The position numbers and the translations under genes are program-made. A stretch of 64,000 bases of DNA. It comes from Conchocele bisecta (lineage: Eukaryota; Mollusca; Bivalvia; Lucinida; Thyasiridae). The notes beneath the pieces were generated by a model. That model was not told the origin of the DNA. It searched no databases and saw only the letters and a program-made list of their open reading frames with translations. Of this stretch, positions 44,641-56,250 are shown one piece after another (position 1 is the first letter of the stretch; the number at the start of each line of letters is the position of its first letter). The stretch lies in contig CM055279.1 in the NCBI GenBank assembly GCA_029237695.1, positions 22,447,919-22,511,918 of the forward strand, written 5' to 3'.

Positions 44641-45275
44641 CTTAAGAAATTCCTGATAAGCAAAAAGGTTACGAAACAGCAGATACAAAGCCTGGCAGGT
44701 AAATTGAACTGGATTACCCAATGTGTTTATGGCGGTAGATATCACATGCGCAGACTACTCGAGAGAGCGAATACATTAAAATCACAGTGGCATCGAACTA
44801 TCGTTACCGTAGACATAAAGAAAGACGCATGGTGGTGGATTCAATTTATGCCAATATTCAATGGCACTATGCCTATGGTAGACAATAGACCAGCATCCCC
44901 AGTGAGTATTGATGCATGCAAGACAGCTGGAGGTGCCTTTTACAATGGTGATATAGCGTACACTCCGTGGATAGGCGACACCATCATATCATTGCCGATC
45001 AACTATCTAGAAGTATTAGCGCTTGAGCCGGCAGCTCAGCGTTGGGGTCATCTATGGGCAAATAAGAAGGTTTATGTACATACGGACAATAAGGCTGCAT
45101 GCCACATAATTAACAATGGGTGTAGTAAAAACATGGTTGTAATGGACTCACTAAGACGTGTATTTTGGTTGTCTGCCGTGTACAATTTCCGAATCGAAGC
45201 CGTTTATTACCCGGGAGTATACAACGTCCTGGCGGACGCTGTTTCACGGCTACATGAAAGAAACGGGCTTGCAAG
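44641..45275 (+). pseudogene. RNase H domain of the retroelement
   Basis: Contains VSIDACKTAGGAFYNG (first aspartate), INYLEVLAL (glutamate), VYVHTDNKAACHIIN (aspartate) and YNVLADAVSRL (final aspartate), the four metal-binding positions of RNase H. The frame continues past the domain to 45372 and overlaps the recombinase frame. Confidence 0.88.
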
Positions 45276-45283
45276 GTTGACTG

Positions 45284-46259
45284 ATGCCATGCGTGACACT
45301 GGTTATTTGTATTTGCAGGAACCAGTCTGGTCGAACAGCAGTCCGGGCGTATTTAGGTCAGGCTTTTTCTGACAATACCAAGAAGGCGTATCGGACACAT
45401 AGATCAAGCTATCTGTCTTTCTGTCGTGAAATGGGTTATGCACCAGTTCCCGCGTCCACATCTACGATTTGTCGCTACGTAACATTCTTGGCCCGGAAGT
45501 TCAAATTCAGTTCCATAAAGCAATATGTCAATATCGTGCGGTTGCTACATCTAGAAAGGGGGCTACCAAACCCACTGGATAAACATTTGCAAGTTGATAA
45601 TGTGTTGAAGGGGATACGCTGCCATCTGGGCGACACCGTTACGAGGAAAATTGTTATTACCCCAGATATACTACGAGCTATTCTGCGGAATCTTCGCGTA
45701 TCTGTGTCACTAGATGCAAGTGTGTGGTCAGTGTGCCTAATCATGTTCTACGGCCTATTACGCAAAAGCAATGTTCTCGTGGATTCATTATCGCGGTTTG
45801 ATAGCACAAGGCAACTGCGCCGGCAGGATGTGTTGTATCTCCCCATGGGGCATCTTATTGCGTATTCGCTGGAGTAAAGTGCTGCAATTTCGAGAGCAAA
45901 CATTCGACGTACCACTGCCGCGATTGGATCGAAACAACCTGTGTCCGGTCAAGGCCGTTTTCAATTCCATGGCACTTACACGTGGCACAAACCCGGAGGG
46001 ACCTGCGTTCGTCTACAAAGAGGGCAGGAGTTTCAAACCGCTAACACAATATTGCTTTGTCAAGCGTGTCAAAGCTTGTCTGCGAGCCAGTGGGCTTCCT
46101 GGTGATGATTACGCCACACACTCGTTCCGGCGGGGAGGGGCCACTTGGTGTTACTCAATAGGACTGAGCGCAGACAGTATACAAACCATTGGCGGTTGGA
46201 AATCCAATGTTTACATGTTTTGTGCGCGCATGCATTTTAGTTGGAGCGTAGTTAGTTAA
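45284..46259 (+). pseudogene. Tyrosine recombinase, split by a frameshift
   Basis: The first half (45284-45877) has an N-terminal SAM-like core-binding part (TKKAYRTHRSSYLSFC) and YGLLRKSNVL with the first catalytic arginine. The frame shifts near 45790; the second half holds THSFRRGGATW (H-x-x-R) and IGGWKSNVY (W/H and the nucleophilic tyrosine). All catalytic positions are present but not in one frame. The last 50 bp of the coding region lie within repeat B1. Confidence 0.85.
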
Positions 46260-46300
46260 TAAAGCTCCCTTGTTCCCCCTTTTAATTTGTGTTGGTTATT
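46210..46300 (+). repeat. Split direct repeat B1
   Basis: 91 bp starting TTTACATGTTTTGTGCGCGC; matches B2 at 46684-46774. Confidence 0.92.
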
Positions 46301-46305
46301 AATTT

Positions 46306-46462
46306 AAGTTGAATTAACGTTTAATTGTATTTAAAGGAATGACCAATACGCTGGTATTTACGGCTGCACTTTTGACCTCGGCGGGAACGCCGATGCCACG
46401 CTCGCCCGGCCGGGGTCTGGCACTTCTATGTCGTAAGCGCGTCTGTTAGCGGTGTTTTCTTT
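46306..46462 (+). repeat. Split direct repeat A2
   Basis: 157-bp copy of A1, five bases after B1. Confidence 0.92.
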
Positions 46463-46683
46463 CCCACCCCATTAATGAATTGCATACTTGGGAGCTTTGT
46501 TGACTAACGTGTTTTTGTTATTGTTGCTGTGTCAGGAGAAGTATTTCTGCATACACTGCTCAATATTAAGCTATGCATAACTTATTTCATCTTACGCAAT
46601 GGTTTATTGGTTGAATGCGCTTATGTATTATTACGTCATAATTGGTATGACTTATAACGACGAATTAATTATTCTTACGGTTA

Positions 46684-46774
46684 TTTACATGTTTTGTGCG
46701 CGCATGCATTTTAGTTGGAGCGTAGTTAGTTAATACAGCTCCCTTGTTCCCCCTTTCAATTTGTGTTGGTTATT
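46684..46774 (+). repeat. Split direct repeat B2 and right end of the retroelement
   Basis: 91-bp copy of B1, ending GTTGGTTATT. Confidence 0.92.
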
Positions 46775-46814
46775 CATTTATTTAGCATTAGCAATCTACT
46801 CATATCATGACGTA

Positions 46815-47410
46815 CATATGTAGCTGTGACTGGAGAAATGGGACTTAGTCGATTTGTGGCCAGTGTAGCACCTGATCAAATAGAACACTCGTGTAGCCTG
46901 ATAGAGATATATATTACATGCTGCCCAGTGATTTACCATATTTCTGGTAGCATTTATTTCCTTGAAGGAAATATTTCCTCCTAGACATTATATATAGCGA
47001 AACGTCATTTCCGGCAAAGAAACAATTCATACACTACATCTAACGTCAAAATTGTCAATTTTGATGTTATAAGCTGGTCTAAGAGCAAATTTCACATTTT
47101 TCGAAAAGCATGTAATATACACTATCATTTTGAAATACCAGCTTTATTTCCCTTGATATATGTAAATCCGACAAAGAAACTTGTGCTCCGCACTCGCTCG
47201 TTTCTTTATAAGACTTCCAGATGTCTCGGGATATATATCCGGTATTTCAAAATGGTAGTTGAATGAACTCTGCTTGTTAGACGCATGACGGGTGTTTCAT
47301 TAATGGAATGATAAACAGTCCAGATCCTGATCAGACTCTGGATGCACATGCTGATCTGGATATACATTGGTCGCAAAACCCATAAGCCCCATTTCTCCAG
47401 TCACATATAT
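46815..47410. mobile_element. GGCTGTGACTGGAG MITE with a nested insertion
   Basis: The two halves of the MITE (46815-46920 and about 47273-47410) are separated by about 350 bp that has inverted GGAAATATTTCC-type ends and shares sequence with 7330-7690. Confidence 0.65.
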
Positions 47411-47684
47411 GTTTGAAACAAAAGTCTTTGGTGTTAATTACTTGTATTTTGTAATCTGGTGACGTAATCAGATAGTTCGATGCATATCTGTTGATGTAAT
47501 TGTTTATGATATTTTGTGTTGTTAATTAATTGGCAATTTACCTGAGGTACTAAATAGCGATTCCCGGGCGATGGAACAGGACCCACCACGTTCATAGGAT
47601 GTATATACAATGTGCATGTATGGGCCACCAAATCGGATGTTCGCCAACCGTCATCAATAGCTTCCTTACATTGATTAGGGCTCC

Positions 47685-47962
47685 AGATAAGGAATTAGTA
47701 ATTGAGTATTTTCACTCAATCATTTCTGAAGCAATTGGGTATTTCAAAATTTTAATTGGGTAAAATAAAATCACACTACTGTTTACACATCAACAGACAG
47801 CAAGAATAAGAAAAATATGCTATATTTGTGGTCTGTTTATTGTTTTCTGCAGCATGATACATGTACCAGACTTTTCGATACTCGCTACTTCCGATTTCAA
47901 TGGGTTTTGGGCAATTTTAATTGGTTATTTAAGCAAATGCGCTGCCTATCTGGATCACTGAT
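47685..47962. mobile_element. MITE with AGGGCTCCAGATAAG end
   Basis: Left AGGGCTCCAGATAAGGAATT; right CTGCCTATCTGGATCACTG (diverged). Shares AAGCAATTGGGTATTTCAAA with 32740-33132. Confidence 0.65.
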
Positions 47963-47969
47963 TGATATA

Positions 47970-48440
47970 TAACCACTCTGTGTAATTTAGGTGACATTGA
48001 CCTACTTTCGCGAAATGCAAGTCACATCCGTCAAAATTGTATACATCTCCTGATGTGTTAGTCGGATGTTCGCCAAACTGTATCAGTTGCTTCCTTACAT
48101 TGATACCTAACCACCCTGGGTCATTCAAGTGACCATGACCTACTTGTTTGGTCTCACCCACGATAGTGGAACATAGAAATCGCATATCAGTCGTCGTCGT
48201 CCAACATTTTGGACATATGTCCATTGTAGGTCCAAATAGTTGGATGTTCGCCAAACTTCATCAGTAGCTTCCTTACATTGATAGAAACCATCCTGGGTCC
48301 TTTGGGTGACACTGATCTACTTTTCTCAAAATATGTCACATCCTTCAAAACTTGGACGTACGTCCCAATTTCGCATATATCCGGATACGTTTGTTGGATA
48401 TATGCCAAACTTCATCAATATCTTTTGTCTCACTCATACT
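47970..48440. repeat. Tandem repeat, about 140-bp unit, three to four copies
   Basis: Repeated blocks GGATGTTCGCCAAACT and AGCTTCCTTACATTGATA with CCTGGGTC(A/C)TT and GTGAC(A/C). The related stretch at 49310-49450 and fragments at 47635 and 55840-55960 belong to the same family. Confidence 0.75.
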
Positions 48441-48649
48441 AGATTGGCGGTAAAATTTAAAATTAGTAGCCGAAATTAACTGTCACAGTAAAATACTAAA
48501 ATAAACAATACTATTTGATATTAGCTCCACTATTTATAAGAGTACAATTTCGAATAATTTCTGACATATCAGTAGCAAAAATGGCCATTTGAATGATTTC
48601 TGAAATATTGGTAGCCAAATGGCCATTTGAGTAGCCAAATTGCGACCAT

Positions 48650-48994
48650 CCTAGCTCCTTTCTTTTCTTTCCTTTCTTTTAAGTTTAACGTCCGCTTTTC
48701 TGACATAGAGGTACAAGCCTCAGGGAGTCTACACGCAGACGGGTCAACGGGGTCGTGTCCCGTATCCACCTGTCCGAGGGGGGTAAATCCCAACTTCAGA
48801 ACTCAATATTTACAATCAAAATATATATTCAGTCCTGATATTAGAACAACCTGATCTGGTGCCAGGCCCTCGCCACACCAGCATCATTTATCCCATCCCC
48901 TAAAAGTAATAGGATTAGCGCTAATCTTACTTTTATATATGGGGCATAGCCCGACTCAACTCTCACATACAAGAAAGCCGACTAAACTGCCGAC
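48650..48994. repeat. SINE-like repeat copy
   Basis: Head TTTAACGTCCGCTTTTCTGA; tail CAGAACTCAATATTTACAAT through TCTCACATACAAG. Matches the family at 19060 and 30685. Confidence 0.55.
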
Positions 48995-49156
48995 TAAAAG
49001 GCGACTAAACTGGCTTAACGATTGGGTTCATACTTTCCGGAACCCACTATACCGGATTTGGCCCTCATGTACATTTTTGTACATGAGGGCCAAATCCGGT
49101 ATAGTGGGTTCCGGAAAGTATGAACCCAATCGTTAAGCCAGTTTAGTCGCCTTTTA
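48995..49156. repeat. Perfect 79-bp-arm palindrome
   Basis: Arms 48995-49073 and 49078-49156 are exact complements around a four-T loop. They begin TAAAAGGCGACTAAACTGGC and contain CCGGATTTGGCCCTCATGTA. No mismatch was seen over 79 bp. Confidence 0.93.
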
Positions 49157-49438
49157 CGACAAGCAATGGCTACTGCAGCACTATTCTCAGGATCAGTTGA
49201 TCTCGCCACGGTGCCTGCACCTAGCTCATGATACTGGAAAGCGAGACGGTGGTCACAATTATGGTGTCATCTTCATAACCAATTTTGGACAAAGTCCAAA
49301 TTTCGCATATCTCTTGATCTGTTAGGCGGATAATTACCAAACTTCATCAATAGCTTCTCACATTGATAGCTATCCATCCGGTGTCAGAACCTTAACCATG
49401 ACCATAATTTCATCCATAGCAATGTATTTCGACTGACC

Positions 49439-49756
49439 TTGACCAGTCACCGTATCAACAATTTTCGACATAAAAAATGTGTTTGTTTTTCTTCAGGAAA
49501 ACAGCAATGCATCAAGATTGGACTCGAACTGGGCCATGAGAACACCGGATTGTCCACTGAGCAAGATCTAGATCGATTGATATCAACAATCAGCAGGGAG
49601 GGTGGAGAAGAGAAGACATGTACACAAGACCCTTGGCCAGATAGAGAACAGCCGACGGACAATTATTTTACAAGTGTTTACAGACTTTGTGCAGTTAGAT
49701 TGGCTACCAGTATATGTGACTATGTTTGTTCAAACACGGTGGATATAGTTTGTCAC
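49439..49756 (+). CDS. Unrecognised open frame, doubtful
   Basis: An open frame that includes TTTGTTTTTCTTCAG|GAAAAC, a good-looking acceptor at 49495. The peptide (CIKIGLELGHENTGLS, then DPWPDREQPTDNYFTS) is not low-complexity but matches nothing I know. Its 3' part runs into an inverted-repeat element at 49757. It could be an exon or chance. Confidence 0.15.
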
Positions 49757-50243
49757 AGGTACCTGCTATTTGGATGGGGTGCACTGAATCAGGTAGGAAA
49801 AACCCTCCAATTCAGACCATACTTTTTTTTTTTTTTACATTCGCGATTAAGCACAGCTATCCCGGAAAATTGATAAGCAAACCTGCCATTGCCCCCTTTT
49901 TGCTGGAAATAAGGACTGATGGGTGCACTCCGATATGCCCCAAAATCGTTAGAAAAGGCAGTTTATAGCCACGAAAACAGATGCACGAACACGCATGCAA
50001 TAATATTGCACATTCACCAATCAGTCGGGAAAACTTGAATCGTACACCCTAGTGCATCCCATCTTTCCTTAATTCCAGCCAAATGTATATGTAGATTTTC
50101 TCGAAATAACTCGTAAATGGCTGAATCTACGGGGACTAGAACATCGACAGGTGTTGCTGATCAATTTTCCGGGGTATCTGCGCTTAATTGCGTTAAAATG
50201 TTCTTACCTGATTCAGTGCATCACATCCATTAGCAGGTACATG
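49757..50243. mobile_element. MITE-like element with GGTACCTGCTA ends
   Basis: GGTACCTGCTATTTGGATGG and GTGCACTGAATCAGGTAGGA at the left are mirrored by TTACCTGATTCAGTGCATCA and CCATTAGCAGGTAC at the right, giving imperfect inverted ends of about 42 bp. No coding. Confidence 0.65.
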
Positions 50244-51745
50244 TGACGTACTATACCCACCGTGTAAAAGTATGCTAGACATTCCATTGTTAAATAACAG
50301 GTTGGTGCTACTGGTAGCTGCTGAAACCATTGTGTTACTGTAAGTGATTTGGCTACTAATATTTCAGAATTTGGCTACTGAAAGGTTATGATTGGAAAAA
50401 GTAGTTTTGCAAATATTGGAGCTACTTTGTTCAAGGTAACCTTTAATTTTGACTATTTAAATTTCATTTAAATTTAATGCGCTAACCTAGAGTTATAACA
50501 AACAGTGTCGACCCGGATCAGACTGCTCGACTGCGACTGGTGATCTGGGTCTACTACATCTATCACACGGTCAGAAGATCCATTTTCTCAGTACATGTCA
50601 TCTCAAAAACTATTAATTTTTTCAGCATTATACTGATGACAACCAGTATACTTAAATACATGTAGATACATGTACATGAATATAATGAGTCACAAAATAT
50701 AACAGTTGCTGCTGCTTTTATTTTCCTCATTTAAATGATTGTACATGTAATGTTGAGCCTACACACTGTAGCACATATGATAACTCTCTCACATTAAAGG
50801 TATTGTGTCTCGGATAGATCCAGTGGAGGGCACATTTAGTGTTGCCATTGCGTTCGTCCCCAACCTTTTAAACAGTAATAGCTACAGACCTGAAACTTGG
50901 TATGTAGCTTTCTTACAAGTAGATGCACAAAGTTTATTTTGATTCTTTCGACCCCCGGGTCATGGATTATCTCCCCCATTTTCGACTTAGAATTTTGCCT
51001 CGTTTACTATCAAAGTGATACATACATGCATGTGGGGCATCCGTTCAATGAAACACATTTTTCTAGTTATTTTTCTGTATTATGCACTTATTATTTGTAT
51101 AAATATCAAATTTTTACAGACGACTTGGACACATAATTTGGTTCCAGAAATACGATCTAAATTAACCTATTTTGTCCTAATCTGTTTCATCACATTATAT
51201 GCAGATCGAGACCCAGTGCCTTTAATGCACCCGTTACAGATATTTTGTGAACAGTTCAGAAATTATCCGTAAATACACGAAAATCGGACTGATTTCATGA
51301 TTCATCTGAAATCTACATGTGCGTTTTTTTTTTAATTATGCAGATAACCATTACGATATCAGATAACACTACTTGTATCTGATCAGGCTCCTCATTGTTC
51401 ACAACTTCACAATTTCATCAATAAATGCCGTCGATGATACAGATATTGAAAAGTGTGGGTTATTGGGAATATTAGGAGCTACCAGCTGAGAAAAGGAACC
51501 CTAGAACATGTGAAATCAGCATGGTGAGTGCATAGATCTGATCATGACCTACGTTGTTTGAATTACTGTCATCAGCAAAATAATTAGATTTTATACTGCC
51601 AAGTGGACCTCTACCTACAAGGTGTAGTCCTGATTGTCCCACATTTGTTAAATCTGGTCATTTTCCATGTGGGACAATCAGGATTTTGTTACAGGTAATA
51701 TCATAGCCCTAAGACATATTGTCAGGTCCATTGTCTTGGCTGGTG
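50244..51745. other. No gene recognised
   Basis: AT-rich. 50880-51010 is a reverse copy of the CCATGACCCCGGGGTC tandem family. 51620-51690 is a small palindrome (GATTGTCCCACATTT / ATGTGGGACAATCAG). Open frames look random. Confidence 0.4.
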
Positions 51746-51748
51746 GCT

Positions 51749-51976
51749 ATATGTGACTGTGACTGGAGAAATGGGGCTTATGGGATTTGTGACCAGTGTA
51801 GCTCCTGATCCAATAGCACACTCTGATAGCCTGGTGGTATATATAGCTTGGTAGAAGCATGACATCAATCACGGAATGGCGAACAGTGCAGATCCTGATC
51901 AGACTGTGCAGTCTGATCTGGAGCTATAGTGGTCGAAAAACCCATAAGCCCTATTTCTCCAGTCACAGCCACATAT
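51749..51976. mobile_element. MITE, GGCTGTGACTGGAG family, best copy
   Basis: ATATGTGACTGTGACTGGAG at left and CTCCAGTCACAGCCACATAT at right: inverted ends of about 45 bp (extending through AAATGGGGCTTATGGG). This shows the element from which the 36-bp satellite unit derives. Confidence 0.85.
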
Positions 51977-53380
51977 GTGATCTGTGTTGATAAAAAGTGA
52001 ATGTTACATTATTTCTTTGTAACGATAGTATTTACCCTTTTGTTCTGTAGAAGCTTACAAAAGCCATGACATAACCATTTGCCCTTTCAGGGTATGGGGT
52101 CACGCGATTTCAGAACGACGCTAGATAATTTGTGATGTCGTTTTTACAGTAGATTTTCTTTACAATGTAATAAACCAATAGTTTTCATGAAAAATAGAGT
52201 ACATTTTATTTTGACATTTCTTGATACTTGATTGTGGAGTCCGGTGATACCCATCATAAAAGTAAGAATATTAGTACTAATCCTTTTACTTTTAGGAAGT
52301 GGTGCTCAATTATTCTGGTGAGCTGAGGATATATATTTGTACATATTCAGTTCTGACTTTGGGATCATCTTCAAGTTTAGCATGTTTAGAATTACAATAT
52401 TCAAGTTTGCATCAGAATTCTTGTTTCGAGTACACAACTATGAGAACTGCCCTGATCAAACGACGGCCTTGTGACATTTGTGGCAAGTGTAGATCTTAAT
52501 CATTATGCACAGCAGTAATAAGCATATGCTCAACTGTCAGAATAGCGACAAGTGCGACAATGGACAATAGCCGGGGGGGGGGGGGGGATGCTGGTCACTA
52601 ATGTTGTTAGGTGAATTTTCATCGCTGGGGTGAGGGGACATGCATTGTATATGATGTACATAAAAAACTTACTTCTATAATTAAGTTGAGGAACCGTTCT
52701 ATACCTGAGCATGTTTGATTCAAAGATAATTGCTTCGTAAATACATTTACATTTACTCTTTATTATGAGACTATGACAATAGTGCAGTGGAGCTTCATAT
52801 GGTGAAAGTATATCTGGCCCATATGTATTTACATATACATGTATCACAGTACAGTCGAGGAAAAGTGTACACGTTAGTTTATGTACATTTTGAAAAGTAC
52901 ACCAATATCTCACTTGAAGTACATCTTGGTGTAGTATAATTTATACGAGTCCGTTGTCCTGACTTTTCTATGTATGATTGGCCACATTATATCATATGTT
53001 CTACTTCTCATTGTCAGTTCTTTGTCAAATGCCGGAAGAGGTGAAACTAGCCGATGGCTGGCACACACACAAAAATGGCCGACTTGGCCACTCCATGTGT
53101 CGTACGTATATGATACAGTAAGGAGGCAGTGTTTATATATATGTTATACATATATTCCATCATTTTTACGAAGCAATTGTTTGAATCATATGATGATCAG
53201 GGGTCCCATAATTATGTCCTCAACATGACATTAGTGTCTTGCAACTCGAAACTCCATGTTCTCAACTTGAAACTCGAGAATATTAAATTGAAGCTTTCAA
53301 CTGGAAACTCAAGAATTCTGACTTGAAAGTCAAGAATGTCAACTTTCCTTAGTCTTTTGACCTTCAAAAAAACAAACAGT
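51977..53380. other. No gene recognised
   Basis: AT-rich with a short G run at 52574-52587. Nothing supported. Confidence 0.4.
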
Positions 53381-53511
53381 GAAAGTGAAACAGAAAGGGT
53401 TAACGTCCCAGCAACAGCTAAGGTCATATAGAAACGGGACAACAGTTTAAAGTCTCATCAGACAGACCAGTGGGAAGGAAATACTATGAAAGTATTTTTG
53501 GATGCCCTAGG

Positions 53512-53577
53512 TAAGGTTTGAACCCACAACCTCCGGATTGGAGTCAGGTGTTCTAACCCCTATACCACAACCCATCC
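53512..53577 (-). repeat. tRNA-like SINE head
   Basis: Read on the minus strand, TGGTATAGGGGT (A-box-like, 53567-53556) is followed about 30 nt later by GGGTTCAAACC (B box, 53525-53515). The spacing fits a tRNA-derived SINE; it is not a functional tRNA because the arms do not pair well. The adjoining AACGTCCCAGCAACAGCTAA (53402) links it to the other SINE-like copies. Confidence 0.5.
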
Positions 53578-53739
53578 CTCATTTGACCTTGAACACAGGT
53601 GAATAATGGGCGGGCTATAGAATGAAAATACAGATGATGACACATAAGTATATGATGTTTCAAGTCAATATGATTTAGTGTTTGCCAAATCTTGGCATTG
53701 ACATTGGCCATTTAAGCCACATGGGTGGTGAAAGAGAAT

Positions 53740-54480
53740 GGGTTTTATGTCCCAGCAACAGCCAAGGTCATGTAGGAATGGTAGTTCGGTTTCAAATCTC
53801 ATCTGGTGGGCGGCTGGTCGGGAGCATGGAAGGGTAATAAATGTAACGACGGGTTCATCCTTACTGTTGGTGGTTGGTTGGGAGTATGCAAAGGGTACAT
53901 TTAACAATGGGTTTCATCCTTACCAGAATCCCGATATCCCTGGTTTGACCCGCAGGTACACTTTTGATATATGAGAGTTAAATCCAGTTATACCATTATA
54001 AAAGTAATAATGTTAGTACTAATCCTATTGCCTTTGGGTTCAAGTGACTGGTGTGGCGAGTACCTGGCACCAGGTCAGGTTATTCTACATGTAATTTCAG
54101 GGCTGTGTTATAAATTTATCTGTAAATATTTAGTTTCTGATTTTAGGATTTACCCTCATGATGGGCTTCATCACATCAAGTCTTTAACCTGGCCTAAAAT
54201 GACCTTAGCTGTTGACAGGCCATTAAACACCATTCGATCAAATCATCCATACTGGAATCCCAATATCCATGGTTTGACCCTCAGGTGCATGATTGTCTTT
54301 CTTGTTATTTTAGAGTTGAATCAGGTTATACCCATCAAAAAAGTAGTAAGATTAATACTAATCCCATTACTTTTAGGAGCTGGGGCTAAGTGACTGGTGT
54401 GGCGAGAACCTGGCACCAGATCATGTTTTTTTCTTATTTCACAGCTGAATATATATATTTCAGTGACTTTCTCCCCATCG
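53740..54480. repeat. SINE-like repeat copies
   Basis: Two or three diverged copies, some in reverse order: TCCCAGCAACAGCCAAGGTC (53753), GTACTAATCCTATTGCC with GTGACTGGTGTGGCGAG (54015-54060) and again at 54355-54415. Confidence 0.5.
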
Positions 54481-54707
54481 ATGAAAGTGAAATATGGGAT
54501 TTGACCCTGTTAACCTGGCCTAAAATTCCCATAGCTGTTAACATGCCGTTAAACTCCATTAATTAAACTGGCAAGTATTCCTGTCCCAGTTTCCACTTCC
54601 CAATAAACTCCATTAATTAAACAGGCAATTAGTCCTGTCCTATTTCACACGTCCCAAGGACATCAAAGGGAAACAGTCTTCTGCGGAGTTGAGGGTTGAC
54701 ACTATGT

Positions 54708-55007
54708 TCACACCTCAGCGGCACCAAATACTCCTGCAAATACACAAGAACAACATATTATATTTCTTTGCCAGGAGTAACCATTATGATTACAACATGC
54801 ACATTTTTCAAGATCCCCTCGCTGGCAGCCTTTACAATAATAACATGAACCCTCAGTGACCTTGCCATTGTCAAAAGGCATGTAGCGATAATACCTGTTA
54901 GTAACACCTTTCATTTTCTTAAATAACTTCTGAACCACTTTATCGATTTTAATAATATTTGGCCATAACGTGTGTCTAGGTATAGTAATTGGTTTCGCTA
55001 GCACCAC
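54708..55007 (-). CDS. Unrecognised cysteine-rich open frame, doubtful
   Basis: An open frame of about 99 codons with a cluster of ten cysteines (CYYCKGCQRGDLEKCACC and CCSC). It looks more protein-like than its neighbours, but I recognise no family and no supporting splice context. It may be a fragment of an old element or a host exon. Confidence 0.2.
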   Translation of the reverse strand: MVLAKPITIPRHTLWPNIIKIDKVVQKLFKKMKGVTNRYYRYMPFDNGKVTEGSCYYCKGCQRGDLEKCACCNHNGYSWQRNIICCSCVFAGVFGAAEV

Positions 55008-55034
55008 ACGTATGAAGACACAAAGTCACGGTCA

Positions 55035-55325
55035 CTCGGGGGCCAAACTGGCTCCAAATGCCATAAGCCCTAATCCTCCAGCCACACATATATATCAAGT
55101 CAGACTGGCCACAATTACCATAAGCCGTAATTTTCCAGCATATATAGAGATCTGGAGTCAGACTGGCCACAATTGCCAGAAACCCCAATCCTCCAACCAC
55201 ATGTAGAGATCAGATTCAGATTCAATCTTCCAGCCACATATAAAGATCAGGAGTCAGACTGTCAATCTTCCAGTCACACAAATGACATAAGCTTCAATCC
55301 TCCAGCCACATATCAAGATTGGTAG
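55035..55325. repeat. Tandem repeat, about 70-bp unit, four copies
   Basis: Recurring CATAAGC..AATCCTCCAGCCAC blocks followed by ATATA.AGATC.GGAGTCAGACTG. The TCCAGCCACA part resembles the 36-bp satellite unit. Confidence 0.65.
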
Positions 55326-55586
55326 CCGATTTCACCAACATTGCTAAGTAAACTTATCTACACTTAGCACTGGGAGTAATTATTATTTGTATTGAAATGC
55401 ATTATTTCATATATAACAAATAAATTTGTACTTGATTATTAAAATTATGCAGAAGTACATGTATTATACTGTATTTATTCCATTATCATTAAATAAAGAA
55501 ATTAATTTATGCATAATTTGAAAATTTCTCCCTCAAAGTACACTTAGCAAGATAAATGTAGTTAGTGATTTTGGTGAAATCAGCTA
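55326..55586. mobile_element. MITE with AAGTAAACTT ends (palindromic-core family)
   Basis: GATTTCACCAACATTGCTAA at left and TTTTGGTGAAATCAGCTAC at right; the palindromic core is shortened. Confidence 0.75.
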
Positions 55587-56154
55587 CAAGCGTCAGACTG
55601 CCCACATATGCCATAAGTGAATTGCTATCACTAAGCTAATCCCCTGGCTGGCAGCTTTGATAATACAAGGTGATCGCTGACGTTTCAAAAACAAGGCGAA
55701 CGCCAGGAAGTGTCTCGCCCACTAAACAAGGCGATCACCACACAGGTCAAGGTCGGTCAAGATACGAGAAATTCCAAAATTATTGATATGAAGGTCAAGG
55801 TCACACAATGACACTGGGTCAGTGAATAGCCATCAATGTGAGGACGTATGTCCAAAATTATTGACACGAAGGTGAATGTCACCTGTGACGAAGTTAGTGA
55901 TGAAGTTTGCTAATGATCCGACTAACGGATCGAGAGATATGCACATTTTTTTTTTTACTTGCGTCCAAAATGTTTTTTTGTTCGACTACGGAATTGCGAC
56001 GGCTAGGTCTTGTTTTCCACTTTCGTGGGTGAGACTAAAAGTGCTTTTATGGTAAGAAATTGCATTGAAATCAACGATATTATTCTGCTGTCTACATTGG
56101 TAAATTGAAACGAACAGGATAGGGGTGGGGCATTTGTTAGTATAATCAACTTAC

Positions 56155-56250
56155 CCTTCCAAGAACTTCAATGACTGCTACATCCCGGACCGAGTCACGA
56201 ATAAACTGATTGTTGATGGCGCCGACCGTCGATTGTACCCTGGAGTGGGA
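56155..56250 (-). CDS. Candidate host exon, unidentified
   Basis: On the minus strand the stretch reads VQSTVGAINNQFIRDSV followed by RDVAVIEVLGR and the consensus donor AGG|GTAAGT. Possible acceptors are TGACAG (about 56197-56202 region) or ACTCCAG. Amino-acid composition and the strong donor suggest a real exon of an unknown gene; no partner exon was found, so its left and right limits are approximate. Confidence 0.3.

Larger units (their letters stand above)
42571..46774 (+). mobile_element. Ngaro/PAT-like tyrosine-recombinase retrotransposon (DIRS order), decayed
   Basis: Layout is A1 repeat (42571-42727), SAM/gag-like frames, reverse transcriptase, RNase H, tyrosine recombinase, B1 (46210-46300), A2 (46306-46462), B2 (46684-46774). 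Split direct repeats of the A1-ORFs-B1-A2-B2 type, with a tyrosine recombinase in place of an integrase, define the Ngaro/PAT type within the DIRS order. Such elements are thought to integrate through a circular intermediate by recombination, normally without target-site duplication. Several frameshifts and a stop show this copy is not functional as it stands, yet both repeat pairs are still about 95% alike by eye. Confidence 0.9.

Noticed and set aside
47542..47631. Minus-strand stretch ending GNRYLVPQ at a CAG|GTAAAT donor
   Set aside because: It looked like an exon, but its upstream part lies in a dispersed repeat, no acceptor was found and no family is recognised.
53512..53577. Functional tRNA gene
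   Set aside because: A and B boxes are present but the acceptor and anticodon arms do not pair convincingly, and related copies occur elsewhere; treated as a SINE head.
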